Assembly (NCBI GenBank): GCA_028284845.1
Contig: JANQQY010000322.1
Location: 1-20,684 of the forward strand
Length of the DNA: 20,684 nucleotides
From: Spirochaetales bacterium
GTDB taxonomy: Bacteria > Spirochaetota > Spirochaetia > DSM-27196 > SLST01
Direction of reading: 5' to 3'
Positions 7,469 to 14,238 of this stretch are shown in pieces. Both the position numbers and the translations under genes were made by a program. Below the pieces are notes generated by a model. The model did no database searches, had not been told where the DNA came from, and worked only from the letters and a program-made list of their open reading frames with translations. Each line of letters starts with the position of its first letter. The stretch's first letter is position 1.

Positions 7469-8155
7469 CTATCCCTCAGGGCTGTAGAGGAAGTTCTCGT
7501 TGATGCTCGCCGACGGGTCGGGGTCCTCCTCGAAGAGCTGATCAGAGACGCGCTGGTTGATCTGAATGTCTGAGAGATCCATCTGAACGTCTTCCCAGTC
7601 GACTGTCGTCCCGGCAATACGGCGAATGAAGCCGGTGTCATCAATGCTCAGGACCAGCTGTCGGAAGCCCTCGGTCACTTGTTTCCGATCTAACCTTAGT
7701 TGCGTTACAAAGAGATCCGATCCGTCGTCCAACTCCACCGGTTCCGGGCCCTCAAGATAGGCGATGTCGAAATTCCGACGCATAAGCGAAAGCCCTTCCG
7801 AGGAGGCGAGATCGAAGCTCTCCCCAGGCCGGAGCTCTTGCTGAAGCACCACGTTGAACGGGGGGGGGACATAGAAGGTGAGGAGCTCGCCGTTCGTGAC
7901 CAGGACCTGATTCTCCGGTTCGGTAAAGTCGATTCGAATTCGATTGGGGCGCTTGTATGTGAGCGTGCCGGTCATCGTCCCGTTCTCGTCCGACCACCGG
8001 TAGGCGGCGATGTAGTCCTCGATGGCGGCATAGGTAGTGGCGACCGTGTCAAAGAACTCATTAGCCGTGAGAATCTCCTGCGCACCAAGGCCTCCAACAC
8101 AGAGGAGAGCCAGGAGGACGCACGAGAAGCCAAACAATCGCCTGCGGGGGTTCAT
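7469..8155 (-). CDS. lolA: LolA-family outer-membrane lipoprotein carrier
   Basis: 228 aa with a Sec signal peptide (basic MNPRRR, a hydrophobic core, and an AQE site near residues 25-26). The mature part has the LolA half-barrel pattern: ANEFFDTVATTYAAIEDYIAAYRW, TGTLTYKRPNRIRIDFTEPENQVLVTNGE, and a late VLSIDDTGFIRRI strand. LolA shuttles lipoproteins across the periplasm to the outer membrane, which fits the two lipoproteins in this window. It is probably the first gene of the run through rodZ, rimO, uvrD and two more genes, with a TTGACA promoter just upstream. I saw no frameshift or domain loss. Confidence 0.88.
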   Translation of the reverse strand: MNPRRRLFGFSCVLLALLCVGGLGAQEILTANEFFDTVATTYAAIEDYIAAYRWSDENGTMTGTLTYKRPNRIRIDFTEPENQVLVTNGELLTFYVPPPFNVVLQQELRPGESFDLASSEGLSLMRRNFDIAYLEGPEPVELDDGSDLFVTQLRLDRKQVTEGFRQLVLSIDDTGFIRRIAGTTVDWEDVQMDLSDIQINQRVSDQLFEEDPDPSASINENFLYSPEG

Positions 8156-8164
8156 TGCTCTTGG

Positions 8165-8193
8165 ATATTCACGGTTGGTCTATGCTTTGTCAA
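8165..8193 (-). promoter_or_regulatory. Candidate promoter of the lolA operon
   Basis: A perfect TTGACA (-35, 8193-8188), a 17-bp spacer and a weak GAATAT (-10, 8170-8165). The -10 ends 9 nt before the ATG at 8155, so any leader would be only a few nt. The intergenic gap from the UVR-protein stop is 47 nt, and I see no terminator in it. Confidence 0.5.
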
Positions 8194-8202
8194 GCCAAGC
8201 AC

Positions 8203-8943
8203 TTACGGCAGTTCGCTAATCCGATCCCGTAGATTCGCGGCGCGCTCGTAGTCTTCCTGCTCGACCGCTTCATTGAGTTCGGTCTGCAATTGTGAGCGCG
8301 GATCGTCGGGCGATTCTTCAATCTGCTCAATGGCCGATCGAAGATAGTTCACCGAACGGACACGCTCGAACTGAAATGCGGGCGTGTCGATTTCCTGCAT
8401 CCCCTCAATAACGTCAATCGCCGATTCAAGAATCGAACGTGCCTCCGAGTTCTCATGCCGCTGCACATGCGACATCGCCTGCGAGACCGAATGCATTCGG
8501 TAGATGTAGGGTTTGAATTGGAGCACCGCTTCCGCCTCGTCCTTCTGGGCGAACCGTTCGAGCAAATCGCAGATCCTGAGGTTGTGTCCCGTGTCTCGAA
8601 TCACTCGATCGTAGTCGCTGAGTTGGAAGAGCAGCAGGTACCGGTAATAGAAGATGATGCCTTCGTTGTGGAGACTCGACGCGTCTTCCTCGCTGATCTC
8701 GAATCCCTCGTCGCTCCCGTGGCTCGACTCGAACTCCGCCAAACGGTGCTCAAGCTGCTCAAGAAATGTCTCGTAACCGCCTGGTCGAATCCCATCCGGT
8801 CGACCGTCCATCTCATACTGTTCCAAGCCCAGCGGCTGACGAACCTGAAGGACGCTTCGTCCGTCGTCTGCCTCGATGATTCGAACATTGTCATCGCCGT
8901 CATACGGCCAGTCATCAAGAATGCCCGTGATGTCGCTGCTCAT
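8203..8943 (-). CDS. UVR-motif (UvrB/UvrC motif) helical protein
   Basis: 246 aa from the ATG at 8943, chosen because GGAG lies 5 nt upstream; the longer start at 8988 lies in the -35 region. The last 30 residues (LQTELNEAVEQEDYERAANLRDRISEL) are a UVR motif, a helical hairpin used for protein contacts in UvrB, UvrC, McsA and ClpC. The rest is acidic and mostly helical, with no catalytic motif and no signal peptide, and I see no zinc-binding cysteine pairs such as McsA has. A partner-binding or stress-adaptor role is a guess. It is divergent from pyrH and lies just upstream of the lolA operon. Confidence 0.82.
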   Translation of the reverse strand: MSSDITGILDDWPYDGDDNVRIIEADDGRSVLQVRQPLGLEQYEMDGRPDGIRPGGYETFLEQLEHRLAEFESSHGSDEGFEISEEDASSLHNEGIIFYYRYLLLFQLSDYDRVIRDTGHNLRICDLLERFAQKDEAEAVLQFKPYIYRMHSVSQAMSHVQRHENSEARSILESAIDVIEGMQEIDTPAFQFERVRSVNYLRSAIEQIEESPDDPRSQLQTELNEAVEQEDYERAANLRDRISELP

Positions 8944-8951
8944 ACGAACTC

Positions 8952-8970
8952 CACGGTAGAGTATACCGTG
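8952..8970. promoter_or_regulatory. Perfect inverted repeat over the -10 box (candidate operator)
   Basis: CACGGTA (8952-8958), a 5-nt spacer GAGTA, then TACCGTG (8964-8970). The repeat covers the TATACT -10 box of the UVR-protein promoter, the classical position for repression. Confidence 0.5.
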
Positions 8971-8988
8971 CTGCGGGATATCGACCAA
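8960..8988 (-). promoter_or_regulatory. Promoter of the UVR-motif gene
   Basis: TTGGTC (-35, 8988-8983), a 17-bp spacer and TATACT (-10, 8965-8960). The predicted transcript starts near 8953, giving a short leader with GGAG 5 nt before the ATG at 8943. Confidence 0.55.
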
Positions 8989-9068
8989 ACAACCGTGGTG
9001 TCACGAAGCGTGGTGTTCTGACCCAAGAGGGTCGCACCGGCGTCCGTGCATCCGTACACCAACGGTCA

Positions 9069-9097
9069 GTGACACTGCGTTTGGCTTTCGGTACGAT
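9069..9097 (+). promoter_or_regulatory. Promoter of pyrH, apparently leaderless
   Basis: GTGACA (-35, 9069-9074, five of six consensus bases), a 17-bp spacer and TACGAT (-10, 9092-9097). The -10 ends 6 nt before the pyrH ATG at 9104, so transcription should begin at or within a base or two of the A of the ATG. There is no Shine-Dalgarno. Confidence 0.6.
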
Positions 9098-9103
9098 CGC
9101 GCT

Positions 9104-9796
9104 ATGTCGCACATCACCGTCCTTTCGGTCGGCGGATCGATCGTCGCCCCAGACCAGGTAGACACGCACTATGTCCAGAAGCTCACCGCCCTGTTGCGTG
9201 CCCGTGTCACGGCGCCAAACAGCGAGAGATTCGCCCTGGTGATCGGAGGCGGAAAGGCGGCGCGATCGTATCAGGAGGCTATGCGCTCGATGCGACCGGA
9301 CGCTCCGGTAGAGTCGCTCGACACGATCGGCATTGCCGCAACTCGCCTCAACGCCTCATTGGTGATGGCGGTACTTGGAGATGTGGCCGGAGACGTTCTC
9401 GTAACGGATCCTACAAACATACCGCAGAGCGACGCGCCAATTATGGTTGCCGGCGGATGGAAGCCGGGATTCTCTACGGATAACGTGGCGGTCGTCCTCG
9501 CCGAGTCGGTGGGCGCGAGCACATTGATCAACCTCAGCAACATCAAGAAGGTGTACACTGCGGATCCGAGCGTCGATTCGGCGGCGGTTCCGCTGGACGA
9601 GATCACCTGGGATCGGTTGTCGGAGATCGTGGGTACCGACTGGATCCCGGGAAAGAACACGCCGTTCGACCCGATCGCGACCAAACGCGCAGCGACGCTC
9701 GGCATGACGGTCATCGCCGCTGATGGACGAGATATCGAGAATCTGGAAGCGATTCTGGATGGAAGGCGATTCGAAGGAACCACGATCCACCCGTAG
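9104..9796 (+). CDS. pyrH: UMP kinase, archaeal/spirochaete type
   Basis: 230 aa. It transfers the ATP gamma-phosphate to UMP in pyrimidine nucleotide synthesis. Amino-acid-kinase-fold motifs in order: SVGGSIV (8-14), IGGGKAAR (47-54), LDTIGIAATRLNA (72-84), GGWKPGFSTD (117-126), NLSNIKKVYTADP (143-155) and a basic KRAA helix near residue 195. The LD-x-I-G-I-x-A-T-R-L-N-A block and short length mark the archaeal/spirochaete branch, distinct from the hexameric GTP-regulated bacterial PyrH of about 240 aa. It stands alone on the plus strand, divergent from the UVR-protein gene and convergent with the lipoprotein gene 22 nt downstream, with no visible hairpin between them. Confidence 0.9.
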   Translation: MSHITVLSVGGSIVAPDQVDTHYVQKLTALLRARVTAPNSERFALVIGGGKAARSYQEAMRSMRPDAPVESLDTIGIAATRLNASLVMAVLGDVAGDVLVTDPTNIPQSDAPIMVAGGWKPGFSTDNVAVVLAESVGASTLINLSNIKKVYTADPSVDSAAVPLDEITWDRLSEIVGTDWIPGKNTPFDPIATKRAATLGMTVIAADGRDIENLEAILDGRRFEGTTIHP

Positions 9797-9818
9797 GGAC
9801 AGTCTGGTCAGCCTCCCA

Positions 9819-11336
9819 CTACGAATCTCGAGACAATACCGATGCGAGGTCGGCGACGATGAGCGGCGATGGTGGCGTCCCATCAGAGGCAATGACCGCG
9901 AAGGCGGCGACCGCTCGTGCCCGGACGAGTTCATCCTGGATGCGCTCGATCGTTCGTATCGCGAGTCGGAGTGAACCCGTCCTGGCGTACCCAGGCACAA
10001 TCTCCGCCCGCAGCGCATCGGCAAGATAGGTCGTTTCGTCTGAGGCGATCAATGCGATCGTGTAGAAGTCGTCTGCAAGCCCAAGGCTCCCAGCACGAAC
10101 GAGCGCGTTCGCGGTCTCAATCGCAACGGCGCCACGCACGTAGGCATCGCCGGCGAGAAGCAGAAGGTCTCGAGCCCTCTCTACGTCGCCGATCTCGACG
10201 TAGAGTTGGGCCAAACGGGTGGGCAACTCGAGTGTTGAGTAGAGAGTTGGTTCGATCGCAAGGCGACCGTTCGCGCTTTCAGCGTGCTCAAGCGCGATCC
10301 GCGTAGTACCTGCACTAAGCCATCCATGGCCGATGTCGATCTCCGCGAGGACGAACTCAGCCGGATCGACGATCGTTGAGAGTATCAGGTCGGCCCTCTC
10401 CAGATTCGCGATCGAGGCTGATCGACCGAGTCCGTCGTTTGCGGCAATGAGCAGGCGGATCGCTGTGAACGGGTCTCGAACCCGATCAGCCAGGATAGTC
10501 ATCCGCTCACCAAAACCAAGTGCCGAAAGAAGTCTGACGGCGCGGATCAGTTGCGGAGACGGCTCGTACCTCTCTACTCCCTCGAGCTCCCGGTGGGCGC
10601 TCTCCGCCAGGCGCATCGAGAGCTCCGGCTCTCCGGCCACCAACGCCAGCGTCGCGAGGCGGGCAAAGAGATCGGCGCGCTCGATGGGATCGGTGCCTGC
10701 TCGCACCGCCGGGCTCGCCTGGTGGATCAGTCCAACCGGCGAGAGGGCAGTATCACGAGCCTGAAAGACATCGCCAATGGCAATCAGGGCTTCCGCCCGG
10801 CGCACCGGATCCTCGATCACATAGACCTCATCAACGGCAACCCGGAGGATATCGCGCGCCGCCTCGCCGGAGTCGATACCACTCTCAACAATTCGGGGGA
10901 GCAGTGTCGCCTGAATGGTTGAATCGGCAGTGGATGAAACGTACTGGACGGCGCTTGTGAGAGAGAGGATAGCGCTATTGTCGTCTCCTGAGGCACTGAA
11001 GAGAGGCGCAACACGAATGAGTACCTCAACGGCAGCGGAATTGGTTGGTTCGAGTGCAACAAGATCAAACGCGGCCTGAGCCATCAGAACGCCGTTCTCG
11101 AGATCGGAACTCCCTACGAACCCCTCTGCGATGGTGGAGTAGAGGAGAGAGCGCTCGAGAACCTGCACAACGCTCGACGCTTCCTCGGCGGCGAGCCCAA
11201 GGTAGCTCGAGATATCGGTGACCGGGGCGGGGTCAGGCTCAGGGGTCGATCGACAACTCAGGACGAGAAGAGTCGCAAGAACAACAACGGTGTGACGAAC
11301 GAGGTCTAGACTGGTGTAACGAGCAACTTTCCGCAC
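9819..11336 (-). CDS. Lipoprotein with TPR-like helical repeats, function unknown
   Basis: 505 aa, GTG start. The N-terminus is a lipoprotein signal: a hydrophobic stretch VVVLATLLVLSC with the lipobox Cys at residue 28, followed by a Pro/Asp-rich linker. The rest is a long run of amphipathic helix pairs with the A/L/G pattern of tetratricopeptide-like repeats (for example ADLFARLATLALVAGEPELSM, ARDLLLLAGDAYVRGAVAIE and ANALVRAGSLGLADDFYTIAL), a scaffold for protein contacts. No enzyme motif was found. It overlaps the end of the small gene upstream by 31 nt, so the two are probably coupled. The lipobox is the firm call; the repeat class is inference. Confidence 0.82.
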   Translation of the reverse strand: MRKVARYTSLDLVRHTVVVLATLLVLSCRSTPEPDPAPVTDISSYLGLAAEEASSVVQVLERSLLYSTIAEGFVGSSDLENGVLMAQAAFDLVALEPTNSAAVEVLIRVAPLFSASGDDNSAILSLTSAVQYVSSTADSTIQATLLPRIVESGIDSGEAARDILRVAVDEVYVIEDPVRRAEALIAIGDVFQARDTALSPVGLIHQASPAVRAGTDPIERADLFARLATLALVAGEPELSMRLAESAHRELEGVERYEPSPQLIRAVRLLSALGFGERMTILADRVRDPFTAIRLLIAANDGLGRSASIANLERADLILSTIVDPAEFVLAEIDIGHGWLSAGTTRIALEHAESANGRLAIEPTLYSTLELPTRLAQLYVEIGDVERARDLLLLAGDAYVRGAVAIETANALVRAGSLGLADDFYTIALIASDETTYLADALRAEIVPGYARTGSLRLAIRTIERIQDELVRARAVAAFAVIASDGTPPSPLIVADLASVLSRDS

Positions 11337-11587
11337 GGATCGGATGGGAAATAGTGTACAACGGCATTCTTCGCACTGCCGAGTTTCTCGGTGCTCTTGA
11401 GCGAAAGCTCGATATGGCCCGCCCGAACCTCGTTCTTCAGGTGCAGCGTGCCGCGATGGAAGCCATCGACCTCAACCGATCCCGGATCGTGCTCAGGCCC
11501 CACGTGAATGTCCACGGTGTGTTCTGTCGTCATTAGTCCAAGGTCAAACCCATCGTTGGGATGGATGTTGATAACCGTCTCATCCAT
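11306..11587 (-). CDS. Small beta-rich protein, function unknown
   Basis: 93 aa from the ATG at 11587, which has GGAG 8 nt upstream. An in-frame ATG at 11662 would add 25 residues but has no Shine-Dalgarno. The protein shows alternating hydrophobic and polar strands, several His and Asp residues (HTVDIHVGPEHD, DGFHRGTLHL) and one Cys near the C-terminus (SDPCGK). There is no signal peptide or membrane helix. It overlaps the following lipoprotein gene by 31 nt, so they are likely one operon. I do not recognise a family. Confidence 0.68.
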   Translation of the reverse strand: MDETVINIHPNDGFDLGLMTTEHTVDIHVGPEHDPGSVEVDGFHRGTLHLKNEVRAGHIELSLKSTEKLGSAKNAVVHYFPSDPCGKLLVTPV

Positions 11588-11664
11588 GGAGAAGTCTCCG
11601 AGAATGACCAGCGAAGATGTGCTACTCAATCGATCCTCCGGTGCGGAGTGTAGCAAACTCATAG

Positions 11665-11682
11665 GACGGCTAAAAGGCCGTC
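11665..11682. promoter_or_regulatory. Inverted repeat between two divergent orphan genes
   Basis: GACGGC (11665-11670), a 6-nt spacer TAAAAG, then GCCGTC (11677-11682). It sits 3 nt upstream of TATAGT (11686-11691), the likely -10 of the 11697 gene, and on the upstream side of the minus-strand gene. It could be an operator or a hairpin. Confidence 0.4.
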
Positions 11683-11696
11683 TGATATAGTGACCT

Positions 11697-12104
11697 ATGT
11701 TCACATCGGAGCGGTTTCTCGGGCGTCTGGCGAAGCTACGAAAACAGTATCGAGAGGCTCCTGCAGAAGAACAAGTCGCGCTCGTGCGGACGGCATTCGT
11801 CGGCATGCTCCGCGCACTCCCCGGATCACTGGCTGAGGAGATCTACGAGATCGTCTCAGAGAGGCTCCTCGAACGAAGCGACCCCGGCGAGCCGTTCATC
11901 GATTCCGCCAAGTATCTCTCCGATGTGGCAGACGTATTTGCAATGCAATATGACGACAAGGCCGACCCCGTTGAGGCGGAAGACTGGCGCCTCATAGGTG
12001 AGATCGTGAACGACTACGCCTTGGATCTGGAGATGGACCTCGTCAACTACATCATGAGCCGAGTCGTTGATCACCATGGCCTGGACAAGCTTGACCGCGA
12101 ATAG
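11697..12104 (+). CDS. All-helical cytoplasmic protein, function unknown
   Basis: 135 aa, acidic, predicted almost wholly helical, with no signal peptide, membrane helix or Cys. Features include a basic first helix (RFLGRLAKLRKQYR), a central GSLAEEIYEIVSERLLE helix and a C-terminal VVDHHGLDKLD. There is no Shine-Dalgarno, and TATAGT at 11686-11691 ends 5 nt before the ATG, suggesting a leaderless transcript. tRNA-Leu begins 23 nt after the stop on the same strand and could be co-transcribed. I do not recognise a family. Confidence 0.72.
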   Translation: MFTSERFLGRLAKLRKQYREAPAEEQVALVRTAFVGMLRALPGSLAEEIYEIVSERLLERSDPGEPFIDSAKYLSDVADVFAMQYDDKADPVEAEDWRLIGEIVNDYALDLEMDLVNYIMSRVVDHHGLDKLDRE

Positions 12105-12127
12105 TCGAGGTCCTATTGTGATGGGGC

Positions 12128-12211
12128 GCCGGCGTGGCGAAATTGGTAGACGCGCCAGACTCAAAATCTGGTGGTGGCAACACCGTGTCGGTTCAAGTCC
12201 GACCGCCGGTA
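12128..12211 (+). tRNA. tRNA-Leu (anticodon CAA)
   Basis: Full cloverleaf of 84 nt. Acceptor strand GCCGGCG (12128-12134) pairs with CGCCGGT (12204-12210), with a G:U at the first pair. The D arm contains AATTGGTAGAC. The anticodon stem is CCAGA/TCTGG with loop CTCAAAA, so the anticodon is CAA and it reads UUG. A long class II variable arm (GGTG/CACC) is typical of Leu. The T stem GTCGG/CCGAC carries loop TTCAAGT. The discriminator is A; CCA is not encoded (the next bases are CTCA). Confidence 0.96.
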
Positions 12212-12212
12212 C

Positions 12213-12689
12213 TCACCGCGAGCGCGGGGCTCCCGCCCCAGCCGCAATCAACTGTTCAATCACAGACTGATTTCTACGGCTTGTTCCATAGAAGATGCTC
12301 CGCTCGAGCGGCGTCCGCCCTACCGCATCTTCGACGGTCACACTGGCACCGGCTGCAAGAAGGAGCCGCACCGACTCGGGGTACTGAAGTGCGACGTGAA
12401 GCGGCGTCGATCCAAAGAGGTCCTGCACGTCCGGATCGGCGCCCTGGGCAAGCAGGAACTCGACCATGAAGGAATGGCGGACGGCCTTGTGGAGCGGCGT
12501 TCGCCCGAATTGATCAGGAGCACCGACGAGCGCGCCGTTCGCAACCAAGCCCGTGGCGATCGAGAGAAGCCCCTCCTCGGCCGCCCAGTGAAGCGGAGTC
12601 GCCTCAGCGTCAAGCGGCGGAATGGTCTGAGAGGACCCGGATAGGGCCGATGCGAGCAGTATGGCTACGACGGCAAGAAGGCGACGCAC
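12213..12689 (-). CDS. Secreted ankyrin-repeat protein
   Basis: 158 aa, GTG start 5 nt after the htrA stop. The N-terminal signal peptide (MRRLLAVVAILLASALSGSS) is probably cleaved near residue 20, with no lipobox Cys. Four ankyrin repeats follow, each opening with the T-P-L motif: ATPLHWAAEEG, GRTPLHKAVRHS, GSTPLHVALQYP and GRTPLERSIFYG, ending in GAGAPRSR. Such proteins bind partners in the periplasm. It is the last gene of the HtrA-like operon, so its partner may be linked to that system. Its stop codon begins 1 nt after the 3' base of tRNA-Leu on the other strand. Confidence 0.87.
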   Translation of the reverse strand: MRRLLAVVAILLASALSGSSQTIPPLDAEATPLHWAAEEGLLSIATGLVANGALVGAPDQFGRTPLHKAVRHSFMVEFLLAQGADPDVQDLFGSTPLHVALQYPESVRLLLAAGASVTVEDAVGRTPLERSIFYGTSRRNQSVIEQLIAAGAGAPRSR

Positions 12690-12694
12690 ATCCT

Positions 12695-13657
12695 CTATAT
12701 CGGCGGGGCGAGCCCAACGAGTGAGCGCCTGCGATCACCCCGATACACGATCAGTGTCACCGGCGATCCTCCGCTCACACCGGCCAAGGTCCGATAGATG
12801 TCGTCGGGAGTAGAGATCGGATCGTCGTTCACCGAGAGCAGGAAGTCGCCGGAGCGAACGCCCGCGTCCCATGCGAGGCTTTCGCGTTCTACGTCTGTAA
12901 CAACGACAACGGTGGGGCGCTCGTGCTGCATCACTCGCTGCGTGCGGCGCGTGATTGGTTGTGTGGTCACATGGATGCCGAGCTGAACTCGTCGAACTTC
13001 GCCATGGGTAATCAACTCGCCAACGACAAATGATGCAGTCTTTGCCGGAATCGAGAAGCTGATGCCCTGGGCCGGACGAATAATTGCGGTGTTGATGCCG
13101 ACGATGTCGGCTGCGCTGTTCAGGAGCGGTCCTCCCGAGTTTCCGGGGTTGAGCGCAGCGTCGCTCTGGATCACGCCCTCGATGAGCTGCCCGGAAACGC
13201 CACGCAGGGAACGGCCGAGCGCGGAGACAATGCCCGCGGTAACCGTGTTCTCAAAGCCAAACGGGTTTCCAAGGGCAATCACAAGCTGGCCGGGACGCAG
13301 CGCATCTGAGTCGCCAAACCCGACCGACGAGAGCGAGCTCCCGGATACCTTGATGATCGCGAGGTCGGTCGCGCGATCGCGGCCCAATATGCGCGCTGGC
13401 CGCGTCTCTCCATCAAAGAGAACAACATCGATCTCGCGGGCGCTGGAGACCACGTGATCGTTCGTAACGATGAGGCCGTCCGGAGCCACAATGACCCCTG
13501 AACCCGCGCCAGTCTCCTGCTGGCGCCGGTCTCGACTACCGGAGCCTACTCTGATGGAGACAACTGAGGGTCCGGCGCTCTCGTACACGCCCATGACGGT
13601 GCGGGAGTAGGAGTCAAGCGCCGTCGAAGGTGCTTCTGTAGAAAGGGTATCTGTCAT
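12695..13657 (-). CDS. htrA: HtrA/DegP-type trypsin-like serine protease with PDZ domain, no signal peptide
   Basis: 320 aa. The catalytic triad is complete: His68 in VTNDHVV, Asp98 in RATDLAIIKV and Ser174 in NPGNSGGPL. One PDZ domain (about 225-315) ends the protein, with the carboxylate-binding region near VERESLAWDAGVRSGDFLLSVND. The N-terminus (MTDTLSTEAPSTALDSYSRT) has no signal peptide or membrane helix, unlike most HtrA proteins, which act outside the cytoplasm. The start is anchored by its ATGA overlap with the luxR-type gene. It most likely degrades or trims a target recognised by its PDZ domain; the target is unknown. It is third in a four-gene operon. Confidence 0.93.
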   Translation of the reverse strand: MTDTLSTEAPSTALDSYSRTVMGVYESAGPSVVSIRVGSGSRDRRQQETGAGSGVIVAPDGLIVTNDHVVSSAREIDVVLFDGETRPARILGRDRATDLAIIKVSGSSLSSVGFGDSDALRPGQLVIALGNPFGFENTVTAGIVSALGRSLRGVSGQLIEGVIQSDAALNPGNSGGPLLNSAADIVGINTAIIRPAQGISFSIPAKTASFVVGELITHGEVRRVQLGIHVTTQPITRRTQRVMQHERPTVVVVTDVERESLAWDAGVRSGDFLLSVNDDPISTPDDIYRTLAGVSGGSPVTLIVYRGDRRRSLVGLAPPI

Positions 13658-14238
13658 AACGAAAGGATTCCTCTGTGAAAGGCTTGCCAGGCGGCCTCAC
13701 TCCGGGAGTTCACCCCAAGCTTCTGGTAGAGGCCGGCGACGTGAAATTTGATCGTATTGGTCGAGACACCAAGCTCGATCGCAATCTGGGCATTCGTGCT
13801 ACCGCGGGCGAGGAGCTCAAGCACCTCAAACTCTCGGCTAGTGAGCTCAACGCTCGAATCCGACCCGCCCTCTTCAACGCCCCACTCACTCTGCTCATAG
13901 ACATGGAGTCCGAGCGCCGCCGCCCGCGCAGCGGCAATCACCCGCTCCGGTTCCCAATCCGCCACAACGCCGGACCCGTCAAGGCGGTCGGCTAACCTGG
14001 CAGCCCCGGGCGCGCTTCCTACCAGTACGAGTGGAGCCGGCTCAACCCGTTCGACCAACGCTTCAAGGTCGGAGACCAGGTCGGCATCCACGACTACAAC
14101 ATCGATCGCCGCGACGCTCCGGAGTTCACGTTCGGTACGGAGGCGAAGGGAGATCGTCACATCCGGAGTCTGCTCGACAAAGGTGCGAAGGCTTCGGTGA
14201 ACGGTATCAGATGCGGCGATCACGGCAATCCGTGTCAT
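13654..14238 (-). CDS. LuxR/NarL-family transcription regulator with a degenerate receiver domain
   Basis: 194 aa. Residues 130-186 are a clear GerE/LuxR DNA-binding domain (ELTSREFEVLELLARGSTNAQIA, then VSTNTIKFHVAGLYQKLGV). Residues 1-110 have receiver-like alternation, with Asp51 where the phospho-acceptor would be and Ser75 near the Thr/Ser switch. The acidic pair after strand 1 is missing (IAAS) and the conserved Lys is replaced near Ala93-Asp94, so ordinary phosphorylation is unlikely. It is joined by 4-nt ATGA overlaps to the HtrA-like pseudoprotease gene before it and to htrA after it, so all three are almost certainly translated together. Confidence 0.88.
   Translation of the reverse strand: MTRIAVIAASDTVHRSLRTFVEQTPDVTISLRLRTERELRSVAAIDVVVVDADLVSDLEALVERVEPAPLVLVGSAPGAARLADRLDGSGVVADWEPERVIAAARAAALGLHVYEQSEWGVEEGGSDSSVELTSREFEVLELLARGSTNAQIAIELGVSTNTIKFHVAGLYQKLGVNSRSEAAWQAFHRGILSL

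Noticed and set aside
8992..9014. Direct repeat CGTGGTGT (two copies, 15 bp apart) in the UVR protein/pyrH intergenic region
   Set aside because: It is short, imperfectly placed relative to both promoters, and could be chance.
9356..10024. Minus-strand ORF of 222 codons spanning the pyrH/lipoprotein junction
   Set aside because: It overlaps two well-supported genes in other frames and has an Arg/Ser-rich composition typical of a shadow frame.
12220..12245. GC-rich hairpin after tRNA-Leu as a terminator
   Set aside because: GGGGC-TCCC-GCCCC is present but no T-tract follows, and the sequence lies in the ankyrin gene's coding end; too weak to call.
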